Notes under the pieces: generated by a model
Seen by the model: the letters and a program-made list of their open reading frames with translations, nothing else
What the model was told of the DNA's origin: nothing
The model's database searches: none
Assembly (NCBI RefSeq): GCF_009834025.1
Contig: NZ_CP047156.1
Coordinates: forward strand, 186,001 to 250,000
DNA from: Epidermidibacterium keratini
Lineage (GTDB): Bacteria; Actinomycetota; Actinomycetes; Mycobacteriales; Antricoccaceae
Direction of reading: 5' to 3'
DNA length: 64,000 bases
Translations under genes and position numbers: made by a program
Shown: positions 8,832 through 17,227 of the stretch, piece after piece
Layout of the letters: every line of letters starts with the position of its first letter
Numbering within the stretch: the first letter of the stretch is position 1

Positions 8832-9680
8832 TCAGACGCGACACGCCAGGATGTCGGTGACCAGAATCGCCCGGGCGCCGACGTCCCAGAGCTGGTCCAT
8901 TATGGCGTTGGTCTCACTGCGCAGGATCATGGCGCGTACGGCGTACCACCCCTCGTGCTGCAGCGGCGCCACGGTCGGTGACTCCAGGCCCGGCGTCAGC
9001 GCGGTCGCCGCGTCGATGGCCTCGGCGGGTACGTCGTAGTCGAGCATCACGTAGCGCCGGGCGACCAGCACGTTTTGCAGGCGGCGCACCAACTGGGCAA
9101 CGGCGGGGCGATCGCCCTCCCCCTCGCGACCGATCAGCAGCGCCTCAGAGGTCAGCAGCGGCTCGTCGCCGACGATCTCCAGGCCCGCGGTGCGCAACGT
9201 GGTGCCGGTCGAGACGACATCAGCCACCGCGTCGGCCACGCCGAGCCGGATCGCGGTCTCGACCGCGCCGTCCAGGCGTACGACGGTCGCCTCGACGCCT
9301 TCGCGCTGCAGGATTCCGCGCATCACACCTTCGTAGGCGGTCGCGATCCGCTTGCCCTGCAGGTCAGCGAGCGAGCCGACGGTGCCGGGGCGAGCCGCCA
9401 GCCGGAACGTCGAGGCACCGAAGCCAAGGGGCAGCACCTCGACGGCGTCGGTGCCGGAGTCGATGAGCAGGTCGGTGCCGGTGATGCCGAGGTCGAGGGT
9501 GCCCTCGCCGACGTACACCGCGATGTCGCGCGGGCGGAGGTAGAAGAACTCGACGTCGTTGTCGGGGTCGAGGATGGCCAGCTCTTTGCTGTCGTTGCGC
9601 TGGCGGTAGCCGGCCTCACGCAGCATCGTGGCGGCCGAGTCAGCGAGCGAGCCTTTGTTGGGTACGGCGATGCGCAGCAT
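8832..9680 (-). CDS. hisG: ATP phosphoribosyltransferase (long form)
   Basis: Catalyses the first step of histidine synthesis, ATP plus PRPP to phosphoribosyl-ATP. At 282 residues it is the long HisG form, with a C-terminal ACT-like regulatory domain for histidine feedback, so no HisZ partner is needed. The N-terminus has PNKGSLAD and LGITGTDL; the phosphate-binding segment ATAYEG is near residue 112. The ATG at 9680 has AAGGAG eight bases upstream. It follows hisE with a 69-base gap containing a strong hairpin. Confidence 0.95.
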   Translation of the reverse strand: MLRIAVPNKGSLADSAATMLREAGYRQRNDSKELAILDPDNDVEFFYLRPRDIAVYVGEGTLDLGITGTDLLIDSGTDAVEVLPLGFGASTFRLAARPGTVGSLADLQGKRIATAYEGVMRGILQREGVEATVVRLDGAVETAIRLGVADAVADVVSTGTTLRTAGLEIVGDEPLLTSEALLIGREGEGDRPAVAQLVRRLQNVLVARRYVMLDYDVPAEAIDAATALTPGLESPTVAPLQHEGWYAVRAMILRSETNAIMDQLWDVGARAILVTDILACRV

Positions 9681-9726
9681 CGGGTGCTCCTTATTAATGG
9701 CGTGCGGAGGTGCGAGATGTCGAGCC

Positions 9727-9750
9727 GATATCCGGTGTGCGCCGGATATC
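9727..9750 (-). terminator. Perfect 9 bp hairpin between hisE and hisG
   Basis: GATATCCGG and CCGGATATC (arms 9727-9735 and 9742-9750) pair perfectly around a six-base loop. On the minus-strand transcript the hairpin starts in the last base of the hisE stop codon. There is no T-run after it, so it is either a U-less terminator, common in actinobacteria, or a processing/stability structure that tunes hisG relative to the rib-hisE transcript. Confidence 0.5.
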
Positions 9751-10013
9751 TACAGATGTCGATAGACCTGCTCGATGGTGATCCCGCGGGCCAGCATCAG
9801 TACCTGGATGCGGTAGAGCAGCTGGCTGATCTCCTCGGCCGTGCGCTCGTCGTCCTCGTGCTCGGCGGCCATCCAGGACTCGCCGGCCTCCTCGAGGACC
9901 TTCTTGCCAGCGGCATGCACGCCGTCGGCAACGGCGCGCACGGTGCCGGAGTCGGTGTCCTCGGCGCGGACCTTGGTCTGCAGCTCGGCGTACAGCTCAT
10001 CGAACGTCTTCAT
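9750..10013 (-). CDS. hisE: Phosphoribosyl-ATP pyrophosphatase
   Basis: Hydrolyses phosphoribosyl-ATP to phosphoribosyl-AMP, the second step of histidine synthesis. 87 residues, the usual length for a stand-alone HisE of the MazG-like all-alpha family. The conserved metal-binding stretch KKVLEEAGE and a later [20 protein letters not shown] segment are visible. Its ATG overlaps the ribH stop as ATGA, so it is translationally coupled to the riboflavin operon. hisG follows after a hairpin. Confidence 0.94.
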   Translation of the reverse strand: MKTFDELYAELQTKVRAEDTDSGTVRAVADGVHAAGKKVLEEAGESWMAAEHEDDERTAEEISQLLYRIQVLMLARGITIEQVYRHL

Positions 10014-10489
10014 TCGGTGCCTTTCAGGGACTGCAGGGTCAAGGCGGCATCGAGCGCGGCGTGGGTGGCTTCGTAGCCCTTGTCCTCGCTCGCGCCGGGC
10101 CCGCCGCTGCGGGCGACCGCCTGCTCGTGGGTGTCACAGGTGAGTACGCCGTTGCCGACCGGCGTCGACTCATCGAGGGCGATGCGGGTGAGCCCGTAGG
10201 TGACGGCATCGCAGACGTACTCGAAGTGCGGCGTACCGCCGCGGATGACCGCGCCAAGGGCGACGACCGCGTCGTGGGTGCGCGCCAGCTGCTGGGCGAT
10301 CACCGGCAGCTCGACGGCGCCGGCGGCGTACACCAACGTCGGCGCTGCGGTGCCGGCCTCGCGCGCACAGATCATCGCGCGCTCCGTCATCACCTCGACG
10401 AGATCGGAGTTCCACCGAGTTGCCACGATCGCCAGCCGCACGCCCTCGGCGTTCAGCGCCCGCGCGGTCGGACGGCCCTCTCCGCTCAT
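10010..10489 (-). CDS. ribH: 6,7-dimethyl-8-ribityllumazine synthase
   Basis: Condenses 5-amino-6-ribitylaminouracil with dihydroxybutanone phosphate, the penultimate step of riboflavin synthesis; family members form pentameric or icosahedral shells. 159 residues. The substrate-binding ATRWN segment is near the N-terminus; [16 protein letters not shown] holds the catalytic His loop, and TPVGNGVLT follows. The gene overlaps ribBA upstream and hisE downstream by four bases each. Confidence 0.95.
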   Translation of the reverse strand: MSGEGRPTARALNAEGVRLAIVATRWNSDLVEVMTERAMICAREAGTAAPTLVYAAGAVELPVIAQQLARTHDAVVALGAVIRGGTPHFEYVCDAVTYGLTRIALDESTPVGNGVLTCDTHEQAVARSGGPGASEDKGYEATHAALDAALTLQSLKGTE

Positions 10490-11721
10490 ATCGTGTACTC
10501 CTCGGGCAGGCCGTCGATCAGATGACCGAGCCGATCGCGCTTGGTGCGCAGGTAATCCACGTTGTGCGGGTTGACCGACAGCGGCAGCGGCACCCGGCCG
10601 TTGACCGCGAGGCCGTAGCCCTCAAGGCCGGCGCGCTTGGCCGGGTTGTTGGAGAGCAGCCGCATCGACTTCACGCCGAGATCGACCAGGATCTGCGCGC
10701 CGGTGCCGTAGTCGCGCCCGTCGACCGGTAGACCCAAATCGAGGTTGGCATCGACCGTGTCGGCGCCGCCGTCCTGCAGCTGGTAGGCCTGCAGCTTGTG
10801 CAGCAGCCCGATGCCGCGGCCCTCGTGCCCACGCACGTAAAGAATGATGCCGCGACCCTCGGTGGCGACCGCCTCCATAGCGGCGTGCAGCTGCGGTCCG
10901 CAGTCACAGCGCAATGACGCGAAGACGTCGCCGGTCAGGCACTCGGAATGCACTCGCACGAGGATGTCCTCGCCGTCGCCAATGTCGCCGTACACCAGCG
11001 CTACGTGCTCGATGTCGTCGTACTTGGCGTCGTAGCCGACGGCCAGGAAGTCCCCGAACGCCGTCGGCAGCTTGGCGCTCGCGATCTGCGTGACATGCTT
11101 CTCGCTTTTGCGCCGGTGGGCGATGAGATCGGCGATGGAGATCATCGTGAGGTCGTGCTCGGCCGAGAAGACGCTGAGCTCGTCCAGCCGCGCCATATCG
11201 CCGACGTCCTTCTGCGAGACGATCTCGCAGATCGCGCCGGCCGGTTCGAGACCGGCCATGCGGGCGAGGTCGACCGCGGCCTCGGTGTGCCCGGCGCGGC
11301 GCAGCACGCCACCGTCGCGAGCGCGCAGCGGGACGACGTGGCCGGGGCGGCGGAAGTCTCCGCGCTCGGCGTCCGGGTTGGCCAGCGACCGGATCGTGTG
11401 GGCGCGATCGGAGCCGCTGATGCCGGTGGTGATGCCTTCCTTGGCATCGACGGTCACGGCGTACGCCGTCGAGTGCTTGTCTTCGTTGGTGTGGAACATC
11501 GGCGGGAGGTCGAGGCGGTCGCAGGCCTCCTCGGTCATCGGAACGCAGATATATCCGGAGGTATAGCGGACCATGAAGCCGACCAGCTCGGCGGTCGCCT
11601 TCTCCGCAGCGAAGATGAGGTCGCCTTCGTTTTCACGGTCCTCGTCGTCGACAACAACGATCGCCTTGCCCTCACGCAGGTCCTCGAGCGCCTGCTCGAT
11701 CGAACCGAAGTCTGCTGACAC
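10486..11721 (-). CDS. ribBA: Bifunctional 3,4-dihydroxy-2-butanone-4-phosphate synthase / GTP cyclohydrolase II
   Basis: Feeds both branches of riboflavin synthesis. The N-terminal half (about residues 1-205) is the DHBP synthase with [11 protein letters not shown] near residue 25 and a [11 protein letters not shown] segment near residue 145. The C-terminal half is GTP cyclohydrolase II with the zinc cysteines in SECLTGD-x5-CDC and the GHEGRGIGL loop. 411 residues, normal for the fusion. The GTG start at 11721 has AGAGG upstream. It lies between ribE and ribH on the same strand. Confidence 0.95.
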   Translation of the reverse strand: MSADFGSIEQALEDLREGKAIVVVDDEDRENEGDLIFAAEKATAELVGFMVRYTSGYICVPMTEEACDRLDLPPMFHTNEDKHSTAYAVTVDAKEGITTGISGSDRAHTIRSLANPDAERGDFRRPGHVVPLRARDGGVLRRAGHTEAAVDLARMAGLEPAGAICEIVSQKDVGDMARLDELSVFSAEHDLTMISIADLIAHRRKSEKHVTQIASAKLPTAFGDFLAVGYDAKYDDIEHVALVYGDIGDGEDILVRVHSECLTGDVFASLRCDCGPQLHAAMEAVATEGRGIILYVRGHEGRGIGLLHKLQAYQLQDGGADTVDANLDLGLPVDGRDYGTGAQILVDLGVKSMRLLSNNPAKRAGLEGYGLAVNGRVPLPLSVNPHNVDYLRTKRDRLGHLIDGLPEEYTI

Positions 11722-11729
11722 GTGGCCTC

Positions 11730-12359
11730 TTACTCGTTGTCCGAGCGCGTCGCGGCGGCGACCGCGAGCGCGCGCTCGACGTACTTCGCGAGTACGTCGA
11801 CTTCCAGATTGACCTTATCGCCGACCGATTTTGTCCCGAGCGTCGTCAGCTCGAGCGTGGTCGGGATGAGCGAGACCTCCAGCCACGGCTCGCGCTCCCC
11901 CGGCTCGCTCACGCCGCTGACGGTCAGCGAGATTCCATCGATAGTGATCGATCCTTTGTCCACGACGTATGCCGCGAGGGTTGGCGGCAACGAGACTCGC
12001 ACGACCTCCCACCGCTCGTGCGCGTCGCGTCCGAGGATCTGCCCCACGGCGTCGACGTGGCCCTGCACGACGTGCCCAGCCATTCGGCTCGCGCTGGTGA
12101 CGGCGCGCTCGAGGTTCACGATGCTTCCGGTGGCGAGCGCGCCGAGCGTCGAGCGGTCGAGCGTCTCGCCCATCACGTCGGCGGTGAAGCCACCGCTGTC
12201 GTGCTCAACGACCGTCAGACATACGCCGTCGACGGCAATGGAGGCGCCATGTACCGCATCGGAGGCGACCAGCGGGGCGCCGATGCGCAGCAGGGTCGTA
12301 TCGCCCTGCGCGCTGACGTCCTCGATGCGGCCGATCTCCTCGATGATGCCGGTAAACAT
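11730..12359 (-). CDS. ribE: Riboflavin synthase alpha subunit
   Basis: Dismutates two 6,7-dimethyl-8-ribityllumazine molecules into riboflavin. 209 residues with the family's two tandem lumazine-binding barrels (about residues 1-95 and 96-190). Starts with the hallmark MFTGIIEE. I chose the ATG at 12359 because GGAGGA lies just upstream and this is the universal N-terminus; a frame extending to 12371 adds only MEEA. It is 24 bases after ribD and 8 bases before ribBA. Confidence 0.95.
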   Translation of the reverse strand: MFTGIIEEIGRIEDVSAQGDTTLLRIGAPLVASDAVHGASIAVDGVCLTVVEHDSGGFTADVMGETLDRSTLGALATGSIVNLERAVTSASRMAGHVVQGHVDAVGQILGRDAHERWEVVRVSLPPTLAAYVVDKGSITIDGISLTVSGVSEPGEREPWLEVSLIPTTLELTTLGTKSVGDKVNLEVDVLAKYVERALAVAAATRSDNE

Positions 12360-12383
12360 TGCTTCCTCCATCTCGTGCGCTCC

Positions 12384-13502
12384 CTAGCTCTCGCCGCGCA
12401 CGCGGGGCTCGGCCGTGACGCGGATGTCCGGTCCGAAGCGTTCCAGCTCGATGATGTCGAGCTCGATCGCGTCCTCGATGCTGTTTACACCGTAGCCGCG
12501 TAATGCAGGCCACATTCCGCTGAGGAGGAGCTTGGGCGCGAGGTAGATCCGGGCCTCATCGGCCAGCCCCGCGGCAATGAACGAGCCGGCCGTGGTCGGG
12601 CCGCCCTCAAGCAGCGCGTGCAGTACGCCGCGCTGCGCGAGCTCACGTCCAAGAGCCTGCAGGTCGATGCCCTGCGCGGCCGATCCGGGGCTCACCCACA
12701 CCTCGATGCCACGTCCGCGCAGCGTCTCGATGTGCTCGTGGCTGGCGCTCGGACCCACTGCCAACAGCGTCGGCGCGGCGTTGTCGAAGGCCGTTGCCGC
12801 AGGGTCGATCCGGCCTGCGCTGCTGATGATCACGCGCAGCGGCTGGCGTTTAAGGTCACGGCCGTCTTCGTCGCGCGCGGTCAGCCGCGGGTTGTCCCGG
12901 CGCAGTGTCCCGGCTCCGGCGATGACGGCATCGACCTGCCGGCGAAGGATGTGCACGTCGGCGCGTGCCTGCGGCGAGGTGATCCACTGGCTCGAGCCGT
13001 CTTCGGCGGCCACCTGGCCATCCAGCGACTGGGCGACCTTCCAGGTGACGAACGGACGTCCGGTGCGTTGGGTGTGCAGCCAGTAGCGCAGCGCTCCTGC
13101 TTCGGCGTCCTCACTCTGCAGCCCCGCGTGCACCGTGATCCCCGCGTCGCGCAGCACCTGCGCGCCACCGGCGGCCAGCGGGTTGGGGTCGGTGACGGCG
13201 TACGCGACCTCGGCGATGCCGGCCTCGATGATCGCGGCCGTGCACGGTCCCGTGCGCCCGGTGTGCGCGCACGGTTCCAGAGTGCAGACCAGCGTGGCAC
13301 CTCTCGCCCGCTCGCCCGCTGCGCGCAGGGCCATGATCTCGGCATGCGGTCCGCCGGCAGGATGGGTGTGACCAGTCCCGATGTACTGCCCGCCTGGGCT
13401 GACGACCACAGCGCCGACCGGCGGGTTGGGGCTGGAGAGCCCGAGCGCCTCGTCACCGAGTAGCTGCGCGAGCGCCATCGCGGCATCCAGCGAGACGGTC
13501 AT
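12384..13502 (-). CDS. ribD: Bifunctional riboflavin deaminase/reductase
   Basis: Deaminates the pyrimidine released by GTP cyclohydrolase II and reduces its ribosyl side chain. 372 residues. The N-terminal cytidine-deaminase-like domain shows the zinc ligands HAE (near residue 54) and the [12 protein letters not shown] motif (near residue 83). The C-terminal half is the NADPH-dependent reductase. The start codon overlaps the rpe stop as ATGA, so the riboflavin genes are read from the upstream fmt-rsmB-rpe transcript. No FMN riboswitch precedes it. Confidence 0.95.
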   Translation of the reverse strand: MTVSLDAAMALAQLLGDEALGLSSPNPPVGAVVVSPGGQYIGTGHTHPAGGPHAEIMALRAAGERARGATLVCTLEPCAHTGRTGPCTAAIIEAGIAEVAYAVTDPNPLAAGGAQVLRDAGITVHAGLQSEDAEAGALRYWLHTQRTGRPFVTWKVAQSLDGQVAAEDGSSQWITSPQARADVHILRRQVDAVIAGAGTLRRDNPRLTARDEDGRDLKRQPLRVIISSAGRIDPAATAFDNAAPTLLAVGPSASHEHIETLRGRGIEVWVSPGSAAQGIDLQALGRELAQRGVLHALLEGGPTTAGSFIAAGLADEARIYLAPKLLLSGMWPALRGYGVNSIEDAIELDIIELERFGPDIRVTAEPRVRGES

Positions 13503-14176
13503 AGCTCGCGGCGTGCGGCGGCCGCCTGGGCGCGCAGCCGGCGGACCGCCTCGGCTGGGTCGTCGGCGCCGTACACCGCCGAGCCGGCAACGAAGCAGTC
13601 GGCGCCAGCGGCGGCAGCCTGCTCGATGGTGTCGGCATTGACGCCGCCGTCCACCTCGATGACCAGCTGCAGATGCCCGGAATCGACGGCAGCGCGGGCA
13701 GCCGCGATCTTCGGCAGCATCGCCTCAATGAACTCCTGACCGCCAAACCCGGGCTCAACGGTCATCACCAGCAACGTATCGAACTCTTTCAATACATCCA
13801 GGTACTGCTCAAGCGGCGTGCCGGGTTTCAGAGCGAGACCCGCCTTCGCACCGGCCGCCTTGATGGCTCGCGCGGTCTGGGTGACGTTGTGTGCGGCCTC
13901 GGCGTGGAAGGTCACGTTGTAAGCGCCGACCTCGGCGTACTCCGGCGCCCACCGGTCCGGGTCGTCGATCATCAGATGACAGTCCAGCGGGATGTCGGTC
14001 GCCTTGCGCAGCGACTTCACCACCGGAGCGCCGATCGTGAGGTTGGGGACGAAGTGCGCATCCATCACGTCGACGTGCAGCCAGTCGCTGCCCTCGACGC
14101 GGGCGGCCTCGTCGGCGAGGTAGGCGAAGTCGGCCGAGAGCAGGCTGGGCGCGATCATCGGTTCGGTGGTGGTCAT
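13499..14176 (-). CDS. rpe: Ribulose-phosphate 3-epimerase
   Basis: Interconverts ribulose-5-phosphate and xylulose-5-phosphate in the pentose phosphate pathway; its substrate is also the RibB substrate used by the next operon genes. 225 residues from the ATG at 14176, preceded by AGAGGAG. TIM-barrel landmarks: APSLLSAD at the N-terminus, [33 protein letters not shown] and EVDGGVN. Overlaps rsmB (ATGA) and ribD (ATGA). Confidence 0.95.
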   Translation of the reverse strand: MTTTEPMIAPSLLSADFAYLADEAARVEGSDWLHVDVMDAHFVPNLTIGAPVVKSLRKATDIPLDCHLMIDDPDRWAPEYAEVGAYNVTFHAEAAHNVTQTARAIKAAGAKAGLALKPGTPLEQYLDVLKEFDTLLVMTVEPGFGGQEFIEAMLPKIAAARAAVDSGHLQLVIEVDGGVNADTIEQAAAAGADCFVAGSAVYGADDPAEAVRRLRAQAAAARREL

Positions 14177-15648
14177 GTGCTCCTCTTGGCGATCAGGCTG
14201 ATAAACATCGCGTCGGTCCCTTGCAGGTGCGGCCACAGCTGGACCGCTGGGCCGTCGCCAAGATCGGGCACGCCATCGAGCATCGGCCGCACGTCGATCA
14301 GCTCGGTCTGCTCGGGGTCGAGCTCACGAAGTTGTGCGCGGGTCTCGGCGACGTGCGGACTGCACGTGACATAGGCCAGCATGCCGCCCGGACGGAGGTA
14401 GCGCAGGCCGGCCGCGATCAGCTCGCGCTGCAGCTTGGTGAGCCCGGGAAGATCGCCTGGAGTACGCCGCCACCGTGACTCCGGACGACGCCGCAGCGAC
14501 CCGAGGCCGCTGCATGGCGCGTCGACGAGCAGCCGGTCAACCGATCCGTCGGCGATCGGCGCCTCGCGCCCGTCGGCCTGCACGACCTCGACCGGCAAGC
14601 CACGGACGGCCTGCTCGACTAGGCGCGCACGATGCTCGGATGGCTCGATCGCCGTGAGGCGCGCACCGCGCTCCGCGGCAAGCGCGCCGAGCAGCGCGGC
14701 CTTGCCACCGGGACCCGCGCACAGGTCCACCCAGGTCTCATCCGGGCCGTCCAGCGGTGCGTTCGCGAGGGCGAGCGCGGCCAGCTGGCTGCCTTCGTCC
14801 TGGACCGCGGCCGAGCCGGTGCGCACGGCCGGCAGCCGCGCCGGATCACCGCCATCCTGCAGGTAGACCGCGTATGGCGAGTAGCGCCCCGGCGTACCCC
14901 CGACCTGGCTGGCCAGCAGGTCGCGCTCGGTGCGGCCGGGGCGAGCAGCAAGGTGCACGACCGGGCGCTCGTTGTCTGCGGCAAGCGCCGACTCGACGGC
15001 CTCGAGCTCTCCGCCCAGTGCGTCGCGGAAGGCCGACGTGATCCACTTGGGGTGGCTGTATCGCATGGCGAGGTAGCCGATGGGGTCGTCCTCACGGCGC
15101 GGCGCGACCCGCTCGACCCACTCCTCCGCCGAGCGATGACCGATCTTGCGCAGCAGAGCGTTGACGAACCCGGACTGTCCTTGCGACAGCACGCCGTACG
15201 TCGCACCGACCGTCGCCGATACCGCCGCGTGCGGGGCGATCCGGGTCCGTAACAGCTGGTACGCGCCCAGCCGGACGGCATCGAGTACGTCGGCATCGAG
15301 TGAGTCGACGGGCCGATCCGAGACGACGTCGATGATCGCATCGAGCAGTCCGGTGGCCCGCAGGGTTCCGTAGGTGAGCTCGGTGGCGAGCGCTGCATCT
15401 CGCTGATCGAGACCGGCCTCGACGATGCGCTCAGGCAGCACGAGGTTGGCATAGGCGTCGCGGCTGCTCACCGCGCGAAGTACGTCGTACGCGACCTTGC
15501 GGCTCGCGGTGCCGACGGCCAGACGCCGGCCCTTGCCCTGGCCCCGGCCTCCGCGCTGATCGCCGTGCCGGTTGACTCGATCAGGTCGCTGCCGGTTGCC
15601 GCCGTGCGAGCGCTGACGGTTGCCGCGATGTGGTTGCCCCTCGCTCAC
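14173..15648 (-). CDS. rsmB: 16S rRNA m5C967 methyltransferase (RsmB/Sun family)
   Basis: Methylates a cytosine in 16S rRNA. About 491 residues from a GTG at 15648 that overlaps the fmt stop as GTGA. An Arg/Gly/Asn-rich disordered tail of about 45 residues comes first. A NusB-like RNA-binding domain (about residues 50-180) follows. The methyltransferase domain has SAM motif [10 protein letters not shown], the PCSG motif [12 protein letters not shown] with the Cys, and TCSPH with the catalytic Cys. An ATG further upstream at 15678 lies inside fmt and is less likely. Confidence 0.93.
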   Translation of the reverse strand: MSEGQPHRGNRQRSHGGNRQRPDRVNRHGDQRGGRGQGKGRRLAVGTASRKVAYDVLRAVSSRDAYANLVLPERIVEAGLDQRDAALATELTYGTLRATGLLDAIIDVVSDRPVDSLDADVLDAVRLGAYQLLRTRIAPHAAVSATVGATYGVLSQGQSGFVNALLRKIGHRSAEEWVERVAPRREDDPIGYLAMRYSHPKWITSAFRDALGGELEAVESALAADNERPVVHLAARPGRTERDLLASQVGGTPGRYSPYAVYLQDGGDPARLPAVRTGSAAVQDEGSQLAALALANAPLDGPDETWVDLCAGPGGKAALLGALAAERGARLTAIEPSEHRARLVEQAVRGLPVEVVQADGREAPIADGSVDRLLVDAPCSGLGSLRRRPESRWRRTPGDLPGLTKLQRELIAAGLRYLRPGGMLAYVTCSPHVAETRAQLRELDPEQTELIDVRPMLDGVPDLGDGPAVQLWPHLQGTDAMFISLIAKRST

Positions 15649-16568
15649 AGCGCCCCCACCACGTCGCCCGTGGCCCACCGAGCGCCGCGTGCCACGTCGG
15701 GTGCCGGCATCGGCTTCTTGCCCGGAAGCTGCACGGCACCGAGCCGCACGGCATGATCGGCGGTACCGACCAGCACCTCACGTTTGCGCACCTCAAGTCG
15801 CCCGGACGCGATCTGCTCATCGGTGAGCTCGACGGGGCCGAGCTTGATGCGCTGCTCGCCGAGCATCGTCCACGCCCCCGGCGCGGGTGTCGCGGAGCGG
15901 ACAAGACGGTCGATGTCGGCAGCCGCAGCACCGAAGTCCACCCGCGCGTCGTCGACCTCGATCTTGGGAGCGAGACTCACACCCTCAGCCGGCTGCGGTG
16001 ACGGGCGTACGCCGGCCGCGATGTCATCGATGGTGTCGCGCAGCTCGGCAGCACCCACGATGGCTAACCGCTCCAGCAGAGCGCCACTGGTGTCGTCGCG
16101 GGCAATATCCATCGAGACTTGTCGATAGATGGGTCCGGTGTCCAGACCTTCCTCGAGCTCAAACGTGCTGATCCCGGTGGTCGTGTCGCCGGCAGCGATC
16201 GCATGCTGGACCGGCGCCGCACCGCGCCAGCGCGGAAGCAGCGAAAAATGCAGGTTGACCCAGCCGTGGCGCGGAATGCCGAGAGCCTCAGGCGGGATCA
16301 GTCCGCCGTACGCCACGATCGCGGCGACATCGAGCTCAAGCGCACGCAGCTCGTCTTGAAACTCGCTATCGCGCACAGATCGCGGCTGCAGCAGCGGTAT
16401 CGCGAGCTCGTCGGCGCGCTGCCCGACCTCGCTTCGGCTCAGGCTGCGGCCACGACCGGCGCGGCGGTCCGGGCGGGTCAGGACCGCGACGACGTCGTGG
16501 CTGGACTGCGCCAACGCCTCGAGCGCCGGCACGGCCGGGGCCGGCGTACCGGCGAAAAGAACCCGCAC
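15645..16568 (-). CDS. fmt: Methionyl-tRNA formyltransferase
   Basis: Formylates initiator Met-tRNA using 10-formyl-THF. 307 residues, standard length. N-terminal Rossmann-like start FAGTPAPAVPALEAL; the formyl-THF site NLHFSLLPRWRGAAPVQ near residue 105 contains the conserved Asn, His and SLLP. The C-terminal OB-like domain is present. GTG start at 16568, four bases from the def stop. Cluster def-fmt-rsmB is the common bacterial arrangement. Confidence 0.95.
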   Translation of the reverse strand: MRVLFAGTPAPAVPALEALAQSSHDVVAVLTRPDRRAGRGRSLSRSEVGQRADELAIPLLQPRSVRDSEFQDELRALELDVAAIVAYGGLIPPEALGIPRHGWVNLHFSLLPRWRGAAPVQHAIAAGDTTTGISTFELEEGLDTGPIYRQVSMDIARDDTSGALLERLAIVGAAELRDTIDDIAAGVRPSPQPAEGVSLAPKIEVDDARVDFGAAAADIDRLVRSATPAPGAWTMLGEQRIKLGPVELTDEQIASGRLEVRKREVLVGTADHAVRLGAVQLPGKKPMPAPDVARGARWATGDVVGAL

Positions 16569-16572
16569 GCGA

Positions 16573-17115
16573 CTAGATTCCGAACGGTGAGTTGCTCACC
16601 TTGGGCCGCGAGGCCGTCGCTGCACGTGCCCACGGAGCGCTGCGCGCATCGCGAAGCGCCTGACGGCGCAGCTCGGGCGTGAGCCGCTCGAAGAAGAGGA
16701 CACCATCGAGGTGGTCGGTCTCGTGCTGGATCGCCCGCGCGAGCAGACCCTCACCCTCCAGGGTGATCGGGTTGCCGTCGACGTCTTGTCCGGTGGCCCG
16801 CGCGTGCAGTGCGCGCGTGGTGTCGTAACGCAGCCCGGGAATGGACAGGCAGCCCTCGGCATCGGTCTGGGTCTGCTCGGAGGTCCACTCGATGACCGGG
16901 TTGATGATGTGCCCGATCTCGCCGTCGACGCGGTAGACGAAGACCCGCTTGGTGACGCCGATCTGCGGCGCGGCGAGGCCGGCACCCTGGTAGGCGATCA
17001 TCGTCTCGACCATGTCGTCGACAAGCGCGCGCAACGCGTCGTCGAACTCGGTCACACGATCGCACTCGGTGCGCAGGACGGGATCGCCAAAGATGCGGAT
17101 GGGGATGACTGCCAC
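16573..17115 (-). CDS. def: Peptide deformylase
   Basis: Removes the N-terminal formyl group from nascent proteins using Fe(II) or another divalent metal. 180 residues. All three family motifs are present: GAGLAAPQIG near residue 45, EGCLSIP near residue 92 (metal Cys) and QHETDHLDG near residue 134 (two metal His and catalytic Glu). GTG start at 17115. It is functionally paired with fmt, the next gene downstream. Confidence 0.95.
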   Translation of the reverse strand: MAVIPIRIFGDPVLRTECDRVTEFDDALRALVDDMVETMIAYQGAGLAAPQIGVTKRVFVYRVDGEIGHIINPVIEWTSEQTQTDAEGCLSIPGLRYDTTRALHARATGQDVDGNPITLEGEGLLARAIQHETDHLDGVLFFERLTPELRRQALRDARSAPWARAATASRPKVSNSPFGI

Positions 17116-17163
17116 CGGACAATTCTACGAGGTACGCCGCACCGGCGGCAGCCCGCCCAATCT

Positions 17164-17214
17164 GCGGTGGGTTATGGAGGTTTAGCGGGCGCTTAGACCT
17201 CAATAACCCACCGC
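17164..17214. repeat. Long near-perfect hairpin between priA and def
   Basis: The outer arms GCGGTGGGTTATGGAGGT (17164-17181) and ACCTCAATAACCCACCGC (17197-17214) pair over 18 bases with one mismatch. The inner AGCG and CGCT extend the stem to about 24 bp with almost no loop. It lies 13 bases beyond the priA stop and about 50 bases before the def start, on the minus strand. It may be a terminator, but the stem is far longer than usual and there is no T-run. Confidence 0.65.
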
Positions 17215-17227
17215 GAGTGGCTGGGGA

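Noticed and set aside
13499-14176. FMN riboswitch before the riboflavin genes
   Set aside because: ribD overlaps rpe, leaving no leader, and no RFN-element motifs are seen.
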